A DNA stretch of 64,000 nt from Parapedobacter composti (GCF_900112315.1 NZ_FOLL01000013.1:1-64000), one strand, 5' to 3'; numbered from the stretch's first letter, positions 9,481-18,817 are shown. The notes: generated from the sequence alone by a model not told the origin. Translations and numbers: made by a program.

Positions 9481-11724
9481 ATGAGCCACGAAATCCGTAT
9501 TGCCCAAGAGCTTGCTTTGGCTGAAAAGCAGGTAAGCACTACATTGGCCCTGCTTAACGAAGGCGCCTCCATCCCGTTCATCGCCCGTTATCGTAAGGAA
9601 ATAACCGGCAGCCTTGATGAAGTGCAGCTGACCCAGATCCGAGACCGCGCACAGCAGTTGCATGACCTCGACAAGCGCAGAGAAGTCATCCTGAAATCAC
9701 TGGCCGACCAAGGCAAGCTAACCGCCGAACTGGAGGAACGGGTGAAGGCCGCTGAAACAATGGCCAGCCTCGAAGACCTGTATCTTCCTTACAAACCCAA
9801 GCGGAAAACCCGCGCGAGCGTGGCCCGCGAGAAAGGGCTTGAGCCCCTTGCCGAACTGTTGCTGGCACAAGACGGCTCGTCCATCCGGGATGCGGCGCAG
9901 GCATATGTGGATGCCGGCAAAGGGGTAAATGACATTGAAGAAGCATTGGCCGGCGCACGTGACATCATTGCGGAACGCATCGCTGAAGACGCCAGCATCC
10001 GGGCACAAACCCGGCAGGTGTTTCTGGAAAAAGGGATGTTTTCCGCCAAGGTAGTACCCGGCAAAGAGGAAGCCGCACTGAAATACAAAGACTATTACGA
10101 ATGGTCCGAACCGCTTAAATCGGCCCCCTCCCACCGGATATTAGCAATGCGGCGCGGAGAGAAAGAAGAACTGCTCTACCTGGACATTGAAGTCAATGAA
10201 TCCGAAATACTGCCGATTTTGGATCACGCCTATATCAAAGGTGCGGGCGAAGCCAGCGCTCAGGTACGTATGGCCATCTTGGACGGCTATAAACGTCTGC
10301 TGAAACCTTCCATGGAAACCGAAGTGCGGATGCTTACCCGCCAGCGTGCAGATGATGAGGCCATCCGCGTTTTTGCGGAAAACGCCCGCCAGCTGCTGCT
10401 TGCTGCGCCGTTGGGCCAAAAACGGGTGATGGCTATCGACCCCGGCTTCCGGACAGGCTGCAAAACGGTTTGCCTGGATGAACAGGGAATGTTACTCGAA
10501 AATACCGCCATCTTCCCACATAATGGTGCCGCCAGAGCGGAAGAAGCCGCAAAAACACTGCGATTCCTGGTAGATAAACACCGGATACAAGCCATTGCCA
10601 TCGGCAACGGCACCGCCGGACGGGAAACCGAAGATTTTGTGCGTAAACTGGGCATACCCGAGGTAACCGTAGTCATGGTCAATGAAAGCGGTGCATCGAT
10701 TTATTCCGCTTCCGAAGTAGCACGAGAAGAATTCCCGGACCACGATGTAACTGTACGGGGAGCGGTATCCATCGGGCGCAGGCTGATGGATCCGCTGGCC
10801 GAACTAGTCAAAATCGACCCGAAATCGATCGGCGTAGGGCAATACCAGCACGATGTGGACCAAACCAAGCTCCAGACCGCACTGGATGACACCGTCGTCA
10901 GTTGCGTGAATGCCGTAGGGGTGGAACTTAACACCGCTTCTAAGCAAATCCTCGCTTATGTGTCCGGCTTGGGACCTTCACTGGCGCAGCAGATTGTCAG
11001 CTACCGCCAAACAAATGGAGCCTTCAGAAACCGCGAAGAATTGAAAAAAGTGCCCCGGCTGGGCGATAAAGCATTCGAGCAGGCGGCGGGTTTCCTCCGC
11101 ATACGGAATGCGGAAAATCCGCTTGATGGTAGTGCCGTGCACCCCGAGCGTTATGTCCTGGTGGAACGGATGGCTGCCGACCTGGGCCATAAGGTAGCCG
11201 ACCTCCTGCGTGATGAACAGCTTCGAAAGCAGATTCCCCTGCGCAACTATATCAGTGAAACCGTGGGGATGCCTACACTTCAGGATATCATGGCGGAACT
11301 AGCCAAACCGGGGCGCGACCCCCGTGAACAATTCGAGCAGTTTTCCTTTACAGAAGGGGTGAACAGCATAGCTGACCTCCGTGTGGGAATGCGCCTACCG
11401 GGCATCGTCACCAACATCACCGCCTTTGGCGCATTTGTCGATATCGGCGTGCACCAAGACGGCCTGGTGCACTTGAGCCAACTGGCCAACCGCTTTGTAA
11501 AAGATCCGAATGAAGTGGTAAAGGTGCAGCAGAAAGTGATGGTAACAGTGACCGAGGTGGATGAAAAACGTAATCGAATCAGTTTATCCATGAAAACTGA
11601 AGAGCGCCAGACGCAGCCCCAACGCCGTAAAAAAGAGGACAGCAAAAGAGCAGGGAAGCACCAGAAACCGGAGAGCGACATGGCCTCAAAACTGGCCGCT
11701 TTGCGGAGCAAGTTCGGCTCATAA
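9481..11724 (+). CDS. tex: Tex family S1 RNA-binding transcription accessory protein
   Basis: Cytoplasmic nucleic-acid-binding protein of 747 residues, the normal length for Tex. Domains in order: N-terminal helical Tex domain (FIARYRKEITGSLDEVQL), YqgF/RNase H-like domain starting near residue 315 (KRVMAIDPGFRTGCKT), helix-hairpin-helix repeats near 480-550 (VSGLGPSLAQQIVSYR, VPRLGDKAFEQ), and a C-terminal S1 domain near 635-705 (GIVTNITAFGAFVDIG) followed by a basic tail. Tex is linked to transcription, virulence gene expression and RNA handling in other bacteria. It ends 22 bases from the convergent cysM, and no clear terminator is visible between them. Confidence 0.95.
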   Translation: MSHEIRIAQELALAEKQVSTTLALLNEGASIPFIARYRKEITGSLDEVQLTQIRDRAQQLHDLDKRREVILKSLADQGKLTAELEERVKAAETMASLEDLYLPYKPKRKTRASVAREKGLEPLAELLLAQDGSSIRDAAQAYVDAGKGVNDIEEALAGARDIIAERIAEDASIRAQTRQVFLEKGMFSAKVVPGKEEAALKYKDYYEWSEPLKSAPSHRILAMRRGEKEELLYLDIEVNESEILPILDHAYIKGAGEASAQVRMAILDGYKRLLKPSMETEVRMLTRQRADDEAIRVFAENARQLLLAAPLGQKRVMAIDPGFRTGCKTVCLDEQGMLLENTAIFPHNGAARAEEAAKTLRFLVDKHRIQAIAIGNGTAGRETEDFVRKLGIPEVTVVMVNESGASIYSASEVAREEFPDHDVTVRGAVSIGRRLMDPLAELVKIDPKSIGVGQYQHDVDQTKLQTALDDTVVSCVNAVGVELNTASKQILAYVSGLGPSLAQQIVSYRQTNGAFRNREELKKVPRLGDKAFEQAAGFLRIRNAENPLDGSAVHPERYVLVERMAADLGHKVADLLRDEQLRKQIPLRNYISETVGMPTLQDIMAELAKPGRDPREQFEQFSFTEGVNSIADLRVGMRLPGIVTNITAFGAFVDIGVHQDGLVHLSQLANRFVKDPNEVVKVQQKVMVTVTEVDEKRNRISLSMKTEERQTQPQRRKKEDSKRAGKHQKPESDMASKLAALRSKFGS

Positions 11725-11745
11725 TCTGGGATGGGATTCTGATGA

Positions 11746-12618
11746 CTATCCAAACAAATCGCTGGACAAGTACCGATCACCCCGGTCGCAGGCGATGAAT
11801 ACGATGACCCCTTCGTCCAACTCTTCCGCAAGTCGCACAGCGCATGCCATGGCCCCTCCCGTGCTCATACCCACGAACACACCTTCCACTTTAGCCAATT
11901 GGCGCGCCATATCGGTGGCTTCGGCTTGTGATACATCCATTATCCGATCTACACGGCCCGGATCGAAGATTTTAGGCAGATAAGCTTCCGGCCAGCGGCG
12001 GATACCCGGAATCGATGAACCTTCCGTCGGTTGACAACCCACAATCTGGATGCTGGGATTTTTTTCCTTTAAAAACATGGAGTTGCCCATGATACTGCCC
12101 GTGGTGCCCATGGCGCTTACAAAATGGGTAATCTGCCCGTTTGTGTCGCGCCAGATTTCCGGTCCGGTGGTCTTGTAATGCGCCAGGTAATTATCCGGAT
12201 TGGCAAACTGGTTCAATAAGTAATAGTCCGGACGCGCGCCTTTTTCTTCGGCATAATCTCGGCAAGCCTCAATAGTTTCCAGTAACGTGACCCTGGCCCC
12301 ATAGGCTTCCATGGTTAGCGTACGTTCACGTGTGGAATTGGACGGCATGACCAATTCCATGTCCAGCCCGTAAGTACGCGCAATCATGGCTAATGCGATG
12401 CCTGTATTACCGCTGGTAGCCTCAATAAGCGTAGTACCCGGTTTGATGTCGCCCCGTTCCATCGCACTGCGGATCATGTTGAGCGCCGCGCGGTCCTTCA
12501 CGCTTCCGCCCGGATTGTTGCCTTCCAGTTTGGCATACACCTTCACTGCCCGGTTAGCGTTCAGCTTTTTAAGCTCCACCAACGGGGTATTCCCTACACA
12601 ATCAATAATGGTTGCCAT
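11746..12618 (-). CDS. cysM: Cysteine synthase (O-acetylserine sulfhydrylase, CysM type)
   Basis: Pyridoxal-phosphate enzyme that makes L-cysteine from O-acetylserine and sulfide (or thiosulfate for CysM types). 290 residues, typical of fold-type II cysteine synthases. The PLP-binding Lys is K41 in NPGGSVKDR, and the substrate/PLP loop TSGNTG is at 68-73. FVSAMGTTGSIMG and GMSTGGA are the phosphate- and active-site-lining glycine motifs. Its start lies 1 base past the cysE stop, so the two consecutive steps of cysteine synthesis are translated from one message. CysM rather than CysK is chosen from overall resemblance; the reaction is the same. Confidence 0.92.
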   Translation of the reverse strand: MATIIDCVGNTPLVELKKLNANRAVKVYAKLEGNNPGGSVKDRAALNMIRSAMERGDIKPGTTLIEATSGNTGIALAMIARTYGLDMELVMPSNSTRERTLTMEAYGARVTLLETIEACRDYAEEKGARPDYYLLNQFANPDNYLAHYKTTGPEIWRDTNGQITHFVSAMGTTGSIMGNSMFLKEKNPSIQIVGCQPTEGSSIPGIRRWPEAYLPKIFDPGRVDRIMDVSQAEATDMARQLAKVEGVFVGMSTGGAMACAVRLAEELDEGVIVFIACDRGDRYLSSDLFG

Positions 12619-12619
12619 A

Positions 12620-13432
12620 TCAATGTGCTGCTTTTGAATCTACAATCTTTACCGTAGGCTGGTGATATACCGTCGAATATGGCGGTATGCTCGCTGTAAG
12701 CCATACATTACCGCCGATGATACTATCATGGCCGATAACCGTATCGCCGCCCAGAATAGTGGCTCCCGCATAAATGACCACGCGATCTTCAATCGTGGGG
12801 TGACGCTTTGTATTGGCCAGCACTTTTTCTACACTCATGGCACCCAGCGTAACGCCCTGGTAAATCTTTACCGCATTGCCGATAACCGCCGTTTCACCGA
12901 TAACCACCCCTGTGCCATGGTCTATACAGAAATACTCGCCGACCTCAGCAGCCGGATGAATATCGATGCCGGTCTGCGAGTGGCCATACTCTGTCAGGAT
13001 GCGCGGCAATACCGGCACCTCCAGCTTCAGCAACGTGTGGGCCAGCCGATAAAGCGATATCGCCAGAAACCCCGGATACGTGCGCACCACTTCAAATTCG
13101 CTGACCGCAGCCGGATCGCCCTCGTATATCGCCCGTGCATCGGTATACATCACCCGGCGGAGTTCCGGTAATGCACCGTAAAACGCCTTAGTGACCAACC
13201 CGTTGTTGCAGTCGGCACAGGCTTTCGTCCGGTTAAGGATATCCAGCAACTCCTTTTCAGATCGCTCAAACTGTTCTTTCAACTGTTCCACGGTCCGGCT
13301 GGGATGGGTCTGACGCTCAGGAAAAAGTAAATCCAGCAGGTTTAATGCCCACTCAGCGATGGTGTGATTAGGTGGAACATCAGCTATCTCCCGCTGTTTA
13401 TCATGCAATTCCCGGAAAAATCTCTCGTTCAT
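12620..13432 (-). CDS. cysE: Serine O-acetyltransferase
   Basis: Transfers acetyl from acetyl-CoA to serine, giving O-acetylserine for the cysM product encoded directly downstream. 270 residues. The N-terminal ~110 residues are helical, and the C-terminal half is a left-handed beta-helix of hexapeptide repeats (GIDIHPAAEVGEYFCIDHG, VVIGETAVIGNAVKIYQG, ATILGGDTVIGHDSIIGG). The DIHP and IDHG segments carry the catalytic His and Asp of the family. A second possible role, feedback control by cysteine, is typical for CysE but cannot be judged here. The 94 bases upstream up to the DUF3037 gene end show no consensus promoter box I would rely on. Confidence 0.94.
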   Translation of the reverse strand: MNERFFRELHDKQREIADVPPNHTIAEWALNLLDLLFPERQTHPSRTVEQLKEQFERSEKELLDILNRTKACADCNNGLVTKAFYGALPELRRVMYTDARAIYEGDPAAVSEFEVVRTYPGFLAISLYRLAHTLLKLEVPVLPRILTEYGHSQTGIDIHPAAEVGEYFCIDHGTGVVIGETAVIGNAVKIYQGVTLGAMSVEKVLANTKRHPTIEDRVVIYAGATILGGDTVIGHDSIIGGNVWLTASIPPYSTVYHQPTVKIVDSKAAH

Positions 13433-13526
13433 TACTTATTACTATCGTTTCGGCTAAGGACGTAAAATAATTACAGCTTGGCAACACTCGGCCGGTATTA
13501 TTACAGAAATTCAATAAAAATAACCT

Positions 13527-13910
13527 CTACAACACCAATTCTCCAAACAATCGTTCCAGGCACGCCTGTGGGTCGCCGCACATGCCCGGGTGCACTGCCG
13601 AGGTTTGTATTACGGTACTACGCTTTGCCGTAAGCCACCGGAAGCGTTCTGCCGGTGGCCATTGGGCAATTGGCCCGCCGTCTGCCGTTCCTCGGCAAAC
13701 GCACGCAAACGCACGCAGGTATTCCTCCAGTTCCCCGATATCCACCGAGGGGCAAAGTGCAGTTAACCGCGGTACATCCAGCGTATACCGCATGTCCAGA
13801 AAGCGCTTTCCACGGCAATATAAGATTACCCCCACATTCAGAAACTCCTCCCGCTGTACCCTGGGTACCACACGGATGACGGCATATTCAAACAGCACTA
13901 CTTCTTGCAT
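13527..13910 (-). CDS. DUF3037 domain protein
   Basis: 127-residue protein of the DUF3037 family (EYAVIRVVPRVQREEFLNVGVILYC is a typical opening, also seen from its two family signatures VIRVVP and EFLNVGV). No signal peptide or membrane segment, so cytoplasmic. It overlaps the 3' end of the upstream HipA-like kinase gene by 23 bases, giving tight translational coupling. HipA-like/DUF3037 pairs recur in Bacteroidota and other phyla, and the function of the DUF3037 partner is not established to my knowledge. A role as regulator or substrate of the kinase is inference from linkage. Confidence 0.82.
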   Translation of the reverse strand: MQEVVLFEYAVIRVVPRVQREEFLNVGVILYCRGKRFLDMRYTLDVPRLTALCPSVDIGELEEYLRAFACVCRGTADGGPIAQWPPAERFRWLTAKRSTVIQTSAVHPGMCGDPQACLERLFGELVL

Positions 13911-14799
13911 GTTGTGCTTCCTTTACAAATACTGCCGATCCGGCTATCCGGATTTCCAGAAACGCTTTATATACCGCCCTGGCCTCTTGAGGCGACAAAC
14001 CTTCCATATCCACGAGCCATTCATCAGGCACCAAATCCACAATAGCCCCAATCCGTTCTGCGGTAAGCAGGGATCTTGACAGCGCATCGGCCTCATCCAG
14101 CGCTGACGCCCATGGCAACAGCACATGCTCTTTTATCTGCATAAAAGGCTTGGCGGCCTGTTCGCGCCAATTATCCCAGGTGTGGTGGAAATAAAGGGAA
14201 GCCCCATGATCGATTAACCAGAGCTCCTTATGCCACATCAGCATATTGGTATTCCGTACGGTCCGATCGACGTTGGTAATCAAACAGTCAAGCCACACAA
14301 TGCGTGAAGCCACTGCCGGGTCGACCGCGGTAACCACCGGATCAAACGTAATGGCGCCAGACAAGTAGTGCAAAGCCAGGTTAAGACCTGTACTGGCCCG
14401 CAGCAAATCCTGGATCTCTTCGTCCGGCTCAGTCCGGCCAAATGCCTCGTCGAGCTGCGCAAACACTATCTCCGGCACACGTAAACCCAAAGTGCGTGCA
14501 ATTTCCCCGCCGATGAGTTCAGCTATCAGTGCTTTGGGACCCTGACCGGCCCCGCGAAACTTCAGCGCATATAAAAACCCGTCGTCTGCCTCCGCAATGG
14601 CCGGCAACGACCCTCCTTCCCGCAGCGGTGTCACATACCGAGTCACCTGTACCGTACGTAGCGTCTTATCCACCCTCCAAACATAACCAACTTGCCGTTG
14701 ATAAACAAACAGCACGTACATTTCAGTTTTCGCCAACGCACCGTTTAACACGTATCCGTCTGTTCGCGCAAACTGGAATCCGCTGGGCGGATATTGCAT
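13888..14799 (-). CDS. HipA-like kinase family protein
   Basis: Predicted Ser/Thr-type kinase of the HipA-like superfamily, 303 residues from the first ATG. Core features are LKFRGAGQGPKALIAELIGGE (nucleotide-binding Lys and helix), the catalytic loop LITNVDRTVRNTN and the metal-binding DHG in LWLIDHGASLYF. The first ~45 residues do not look like the family, which usually begins near RTVQVTRYVTPLREGG. The real start may be the second ATG at 14721 or a GTG about 45 residues in. No HipB-like antitoxin is adjacent; instead DUF3037 overlaps it downstream. It is divergent from the DUF1599 gene, with 41 bases between them. Toxin activity is unproven. Confidence 0.8.
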   Translation of the reverse strand: MQYPPSGFQFARTDGYVLNGALAKTEMYVLFVYQRQVGYVWRVDKTLRTVQVTRYVTPLREGGSLPAIAEADDGFLYALKFRGAGQGPKALIAELIGGEIARTLGLRVPEIVFAQLDEAFGRTEPDEEIQDLLRASTGLNLALHYLSGAITFDPVVTAVDPAVASRIVWLDCLITNVDRTVRNTNMLMWHKELWLIDHGASLYFHHTWDNWREQAAKPFMQIKEHVLLPWASALDEADALSRSLLTAERIGAIVDLVPDEWLVDMEGLSPQEARAVYKAFLEIRIAGSAVFVKEAQHARSSAV

Positions 14800-14816
14800 A
14801 TCAACGTGAATTTAGC

Positions 14817-14824
14817 TAAGTTTG
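14817..14824 (+). promoter_or_regulatory. -7 box TAAGTTTG for the DUF1599 operon
   Basis: Exact TAnnTTTG match 16 bases before the ATG at 14841, in the short gap between the divergent HipA-like kinase and DUF1599 genes. Confidence 0.55.
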
Positions 14825-14840
14825 TCGCTTAGAATAAGCC

Positions 14841-15389
14841 ATGGACACATCAGCACAGTACGATCAGGTTATTGCACATTGCCAGCAACTCTTCATCAAA
14901 AAGGCAGCCGACTACGGCACCGCATGGCGCATCATGCGGCTGCCCTCCATCACAGACCAGCTATACATTAAGGCACAACGCATCCGCACCTTAGAAGAAA
15001 AAAAAGTGTCTAAAGTTGGCGAAGGCATTACCGACGAATATATCGGCATCGTCAATTACTGTGTCATCGCGATGATGCAACTGGAAATCGCGGCCACAGC
15101 AGGGGAAAGCCTGCCGGTAGCTATGGTTACTGAAAAATATAACGAGGCGATACAGGAAACAAAAACGCTGATGTTTGCCAAAAACCACGACTATGGCGAG
15201 GCTTGGCGGCACATGCGGCTCAGCTCGCTCACCGACCTCATCCTGATGAAAATCTACCGCGTAAAACAAATAGAAAACAACCAGGGCCAAACTACGGTAT
15301 CTGAAGGAGTCAAGGCGAATTACCAGGATATCCTGAACTATGCCGTATTCGCACTGATTAAACTTGGAATCTCCGACAACAATGGGTAA
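14841..15389 (+). CDS. DUF1599 domain protein
   Basis: 182-residue cytoplasmic protein of the DUF1599 family (nucleotide-modification-associated domain 1). It is an internal duplication: residues ~15-60 (KKAADYGTAWRIMRLPSITDQLYIKAQRI) and ~108-153 (AKNHDYGEAWRHMRLSSLTDLILMKIYRV) are two copies of the same unit, each with DYG.AWR.MR. The family is small and helical, possibly related to MazG-like nucleotide pyrophosphatases. The reaction is unknown. The next gene starts inside its last codons, and the same pairing with a BT_3928-like protein occurs widely in Bacteroidota, so they form an operon. Confidence 0.87.
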   Translation: MDTSAQYDQVIAHCQQLFIKKAADYGTAWRIMRLPSITDQLYIKAQRIRTLEEKKVSKVGEGITDEYIGIVNYCVIAMMQLEIAATAGESLPVAMVTEKYNEAIQETKTLMFAKNHDYGEAWRHMRLSSLTDLILMKIYRVKQIENNQGQTTVSEGVKANYQDILNYAVFALIKLGISDNNG

Positions 15390-16551
15390 AACGCGCATCA
15401 ACTATATACTGGGCTTTGCCCGAATATTCACCGGATTGCTGTTTGTCTTCTCGGGCCTTATCAAGGCCAATGACCCAACAGGCTTCGGGTACAAGCTGGA
15501 GGAATACTTCCACGTATTCCACCTCACATTCCTCAACGACTATGCCGTGCCCATCGCCGTGGTCATCTGCGGATTGGAAATTCTGCTGGGAGCGTTGTTG
15601 CTGCTCGGCTTTTGGAGCCGTGCCGTTGCTTGGGGCCTGTTGCTGCTTATCCTGTTTTTCACGTTCCTCACGTTCTATTCCGCGTTCTTTGAAGTAGTCA
15701 CTTCATGCGGATGCTTCGGTGACGCCATACCACTTACGCCTTGGCAGTCTTTTGGAAAGGATCTGATCCTTTTGGTTTTTATTTTGGTTATTTTCGTGAA
15801 TAAACACCGTATCAAGCCCATTACTTCCGATGGTTACACCCAGGCCATTGTCAGCGTAGCATTGATCGTGGTTTCATTAGGCGTGGGCATATATACGGTC
15901 AATTACCTGCCGTTTATTGATTTCCTGCCTTATAGAAAGGGCGCCGACCTGCCTACCCTGATGACCCTGCCCGAAGGTGCCGAAGGCGACCAGTATGAAA
16001 TCATTTATACGCTGCGTCACAAGACATCAAACGAGGAAAAAAAAGTGTCTGACAAAGTTTACCTCGCTGAGGAAATCTGGAAAGACGAAAACTGGGAAAT
16101 CATTGGCGATCCGGAAACAAAGCTGGTGAAAAAAGGCTATCAGATTCCAATTCCGGATTTACTCATTACCGATGCTAACGGAGAAGATTTCACGAGACAA
16201 GTGATTGCCAACCCCTATTATAACCTGGTGGTAGTGGCTTGGGATCTGAACAAAACCAACCTGAAGGCGCTGGATACCATCAACACGCTTGTCAGGAAAG
16301 CCGCTGAAGCGTATAACATGCGGGCCGTGTTGCTAACGTCAAGCAGCAACCAGGATGCCCAGCGGATCAGCGATGAGCACCGCCTCTTGACCGAAATATT
16401 TTTTGCCGATGCTGTACCGCTGAAAAGCATGGTAAGGGCTAATCCCGGCGTATTGCTCCTGCGAAACGGTGTAGTCATCGATAAGTGGCATTACAATACC
16501 CTTCCTGATTTTGCCCAATTGGATAAAGCCTATTTCAGCAAGTCTTTTTGA
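15382..16551 (+). CDS. BT_3928-like DoxX/MauE-type membrane protein
   Basis: Inner-membrane protein of 389 residues. I chose ATG 15382 (MGKTRINYILGFARIF) over 15364 because it puts the first helix at the N-terminus and overlaps the previous stop by only 8 bases. Four to five membrane helices occupy residues ~8-190 (ILGFARIFTGLLFVFSGLIKA, GAVLLLLGFW-like stretches, LILLVFILVIFV). The SCGCFGD motif after helix 3 resembles the Cys pair of MauE/DoxX-type proteins. The C-terminal ~180 residues look like a periplasmic thioredoxin-like or all-beta domain without a CxxC. A redox or disulfide-related role is possible but unproven. aroK starts 12 bases downstream. Confidence 0.8.
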   Translation: MGKTRINYILGFARIFTGLLFVFSGLIKANDPTGFGYKLEEYFHVFHLTFLNDYAVPIAVVICGLEILLGALLLLGFWSRAVAWGLLLLILFFTFLTFYSAFFEVVTSCGCFGDAIPLTPWQSFGKDLILLVFILVIFVNKHRIKPITSDGYTQAIVSVALIVVSLGVGIYTVNYLPFIDFLPYRKGADLPTLMTLPEGAEGDQYEIIYTLRHKTSNEEKKVSDKVYLAEEIWKDENWEIIGDPETKLVKKGYQIPIPDLLITDANGEDFTRQVIANPYYNLVVVAWDLNKTNLKALDTINTLVRKAAEAYNMRAVLLTSSSNQDAQRISDEHRLLTEIFFADAVPLKSMVRANPGVLLLRNGVVIDKWHYNTLPDFAQLDKAYFSKSF

Positions 16552-16562
16552 GCCGATCAGTT

Positions 16563-17090
16563 ATGGAACATCACACAACAGCAAACCCCAAACCGGTATT
16601 CATCGTCGGGTTCATGGGAAGCGGCAAAACCACCTGGGGCCGCAAACTGGCCGACAAAACCGGCCGAACGTTTATCGACCTGGACGAAGTAATCGTCCAA
16701 GAGATAGGCATGCCTATCGCAGCTTATTTCACCGAATATGGTGAACACGCTTTCCGTGAACTGGAAAGCCGGACGCTGAAAAACATTGCCCCTGACCTGC
16801 CCGCTGTTGTATCAACAGGCGGAGGCACGCCGTGCTATTTTGACAACATGGCCTGGATGAACCGGCACGGGATAACGATTTACTTCCAGCTACCACCCAA
16901 GGCATTATGGAGCCGGTTAATGCAAACCGACATCGGCACGCGGCCCGCGCTAAATGGATTGTCCGGCCCCGAATTGCTGGATTATATCACCGCAAAATTA
17001 GCTGAACGGGCTCCTTATTACGAGCAGGCTTCGTATACGGTAAACCAGCTGGCCGTACGCCCTGAAGAGCTGATCGCTTTAATCAAGTAG
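16563..17090 (+). CDS. aroK: Shikimate kinase
   Basis: Phosphorylates shikimate at the 3-OH with ATP, the fifth step of the aromatic amino-acid pathway. 175 residues from ATG 16563, the family norm. Walker A is GFMGSGKTT near residue 16-24, the shikimate-binding Asp is in FIDLDEVI, the substrate-binding Arg is in FRELES, and GGG is in VSTGGGTPC. The lid Arg is in DIGTRPAL, and a C-terminal Arg is in ERAPYYEQA. An upstream TTG at 16548 is in frame but overlaps the preceding stop, so the ATG is preferred. It is the third gene of the DUF1599 operon. Confidence 0.95.
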   Translation: MEHHTTANPKPVFIVGFMGSGKTTWGRKLADKTGRTFIDLDEVIVQEIGMPIAAYFTEYGEHAFRELESRTLKNIAPDLPAVVSTGGGTPCYFDNMAWMNRHGITIYFQLPPKALWSRLMQTDIGTRPALNGLSGPELLDYITAKLAERAPYYEQASYTVNQLAVRPEELIALIK

Positions 17091-17152
17091 ATTTTATTGC
17101 GAAATTGTTATCTTTATACCCGGTTTACCTACTGGTTAAAAAGTCCTTTTAT

Positions 17153-18097
17153 ATGACCAAGCATTTTACTTCACTGGTTATTGCATTTGTTCTTCCGTAC
17201 CTCATTAACTCCTGCGTGCCCTCGAATGTGGGCGGCGGGGATTTCCGATATTCCGCCCATAAAATTAAACTCAAAACCACGGACGACCTCTATCGTTTTC
17301 TCACCTATGATGAAACGCGGTATCCACTGGTAAGTGCGCACCGGGGCGGACCCACTGAGGGATTCCCTGAGAACGCTATTGAAACCTTTGAAAACAGCTA
17401 CCGGCAGCAGCCCGTCATCATTGAATGCGACGTACGTCTTACCAAAGATTCGGTATTGGTGCTTATACACGACGAAACGCTGGAGCGCACAACAACCGGC
17501 TCAGGCAAGGTAGCCGACTTTACCTGGACCGAGCTGCGGAAACTACGGTTGAAAGATCCGAACGGCCAGGTAACGGCCTATCGCATCCCCTCGCTCGATC
17601 AGGCCCTCCAATGGGGTAAAGGCAAGGTTATTTTCACAATTGATGTTAAACGCGGTGTTCCTTACGCCGCAGTAGTTGATGCCATACGGCGCAATTCTGC
17701 AGAAGCGTGCAGCATCGTTATCACCTATAATGCCGATCAGGCGGCGGCGGTATACCAGCTGGCGCCCGATCTGATGATATCCGCGTCCATCCGTTCGGCA
17801 AGTGATCTGTTGCGGCTGAACGACCGGAACGTCCCCGACAACCGGCTTGTGGCATTCGTCGGCACCGCGGAGGTAAACAAGTCGGTATATGAACTCCTCC
17901 ATGGTCACGGAATACTCTGTATTCTCGGCACAATGGGCAACCTCGACAAACAGGCAACAGCAAAAGGCGACAGCACCTATATCGGACTGGTGGAGCGGGG
18001 CGCCGACATTTTATCTACGGACAGGCCCCATGAAGCCGGCCGTGCGTTACAGAAATACCGGAGCACCCACAGAATATCCTCCCCTTTCATCAATTAA
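17153..18097 (+). CDS. Glycerophosphodiester phosphodiesterase family lipoprotein
   Basis: Predicted surface or periplasmic lipoprotein of 314 residues from ATG 17153, with the lipidated Cys at residue 21 (LINSC). The GDPD TIM-barrel shows its catalytic signature: HRGG..EGFPENAIETF, the acidic metal ligand pair in IECDVRLTKD, and the second catalytic His in LIHDETLERTTTGSG. It hydrolyses glycerophosphodiesters to sn-glycerol-3-phosphate and an alcohol; the exact substrate is unknown. Position 17105 is an alternative in-frame start, but the ATG gives a cleaner signal. gldA follows after 6 bases, so co-transcription is likely. Confidence 0.88.
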   Translation: MTKHFTSLVIAFVLPYLINSCVPSNVGGGDFRYSAHKIKLKTTDDLYRFLTYDETRYPLVSAHRGGPTEGFPENAIETFENSYRQQPVIIECDVRLTKDSVLVLIHDETLERTTTGSGKVADFTWTELRKLRLKDPNGQVTAYRIPSLDQALQWGKGKVIFTIDVKRGVPYAAVVDAIRRNSAEACSIVITYNADQAAAVYQLAPDLMISASIRSASDLLRLNDRNVPDNRLVAFVGTAEVNKSVYELLHGHGILCILGTMGNLDKQATAKGDSTYIGLVERGADILSTDRPHEAGRALQKYRSTHRISSPFIN

Positions 18098-18103
18098 TCA
18101 ACG

Positions 18104-18817
18104 ATGTCCATACAGGTAACCCAGCTCGTAAAGACATACGGCAGGCAGCAAGCGCTCAAAGGAATATCGTTTGAAGTGCAGCCCGGCAGGATACTTGGGT
18201 TCCTCGGCCCCAACGGGGCGGGGAAATCAACCACCATGAAAATCCTTGCCGGCAGTCTACCGCCAACGAGCGGGCAGGCCTTGATCTGTGGCGTTGATAT
18301 CCGGCTGAATAGTCTTGATGCGCGCCGGCATACCGGCTACCTGCCGGAAAACAATCCGTTATACCACGAGATGTATGTGCAGGAAGCCCTGTCATTCGTC
18401 GCTGGCCTGCATGGAATCGCCGATAAAACCAACCGTATAGCAGAGGTCATTGAACTGACCGGACTGACCGCGGAACAGCACAAGAAGATCGGCCAATTGT
18501 CCAAAGGCTACCGCCAGCGGGTAGGCATTGCCCAGGCCATCCTCCACAACCCGGAAGTGCTTATCCTCGACGAACCCACTTCAGGGCTGGACCCCAACCA
18601 ACTGCAGGAGATCCGGCAAGTAATCAAGCTGCTCGGCCGGGAAAAAACCGTGTTGCTCTCTACCCACATCATGCAGGAAGTAGAAGCAATCTGCGATGAT
18701 GTTATCATCATCAACCAAGGCGAGATCATCGCAGGCTTCCCAATGGCCGAACTGAACGCCCGCTATCCGGACACTGATTTGGAAACGCTTTTCATCAGGC
18801 TCACACACGCCAACTGA
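18104..18817 (+). CDS. gldA: ABC transporter ATP-binding protein, GldA type
   Basis: ATPase subunit of a GldAFG-type ABC transporter, 237 residues. Walker A GPNGAGKST is at ~33-41, the Q-loop region is near YLPENNPLY, the signature QLSKGYRQRVGIAQA at ~129, Walker B EVLILDEPTSGLDP and the H-loop STHIMQEVE follow. GldA with GldF and GldG is required for gliding and type IX-linked motility in Flavobacterium; in non-gliding Sphingobacteria the complex persists with unclear function. The partner permease, a fused GldF-GldG, lies 0.8 kb downstream, with a beta-barrel gene and a terminator in between. A different exporter is possible, but context favours GldA. Confidence 0.82.
   Translation: MSIQVTQLVKTYGRQQALKGISFEVQPGRILGFLGPNGAGKSTTMKILAGSLPPTSGQALICGVDIRLNSLDARRHTGYLPENNPLYHEMYVQEALSFVAGLHGIADKTNRIAEVIELTGLTAEQHKKIGQLSKGYRQRVGIAQAILHNPEVLILDEPTSGLDPNQLQEIRQVIKLLGREKTVLLSTHIMQEVEAICDDVIIINQGEIIAGFPMAELNARYPDTDLETLFIRLTHAN

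Noticed and set aside
16548..16562. TTG start extending shikimate kinase
   Set aside because: It overlaps the stop of the preceding gene; ATG 16563 fits the family length.
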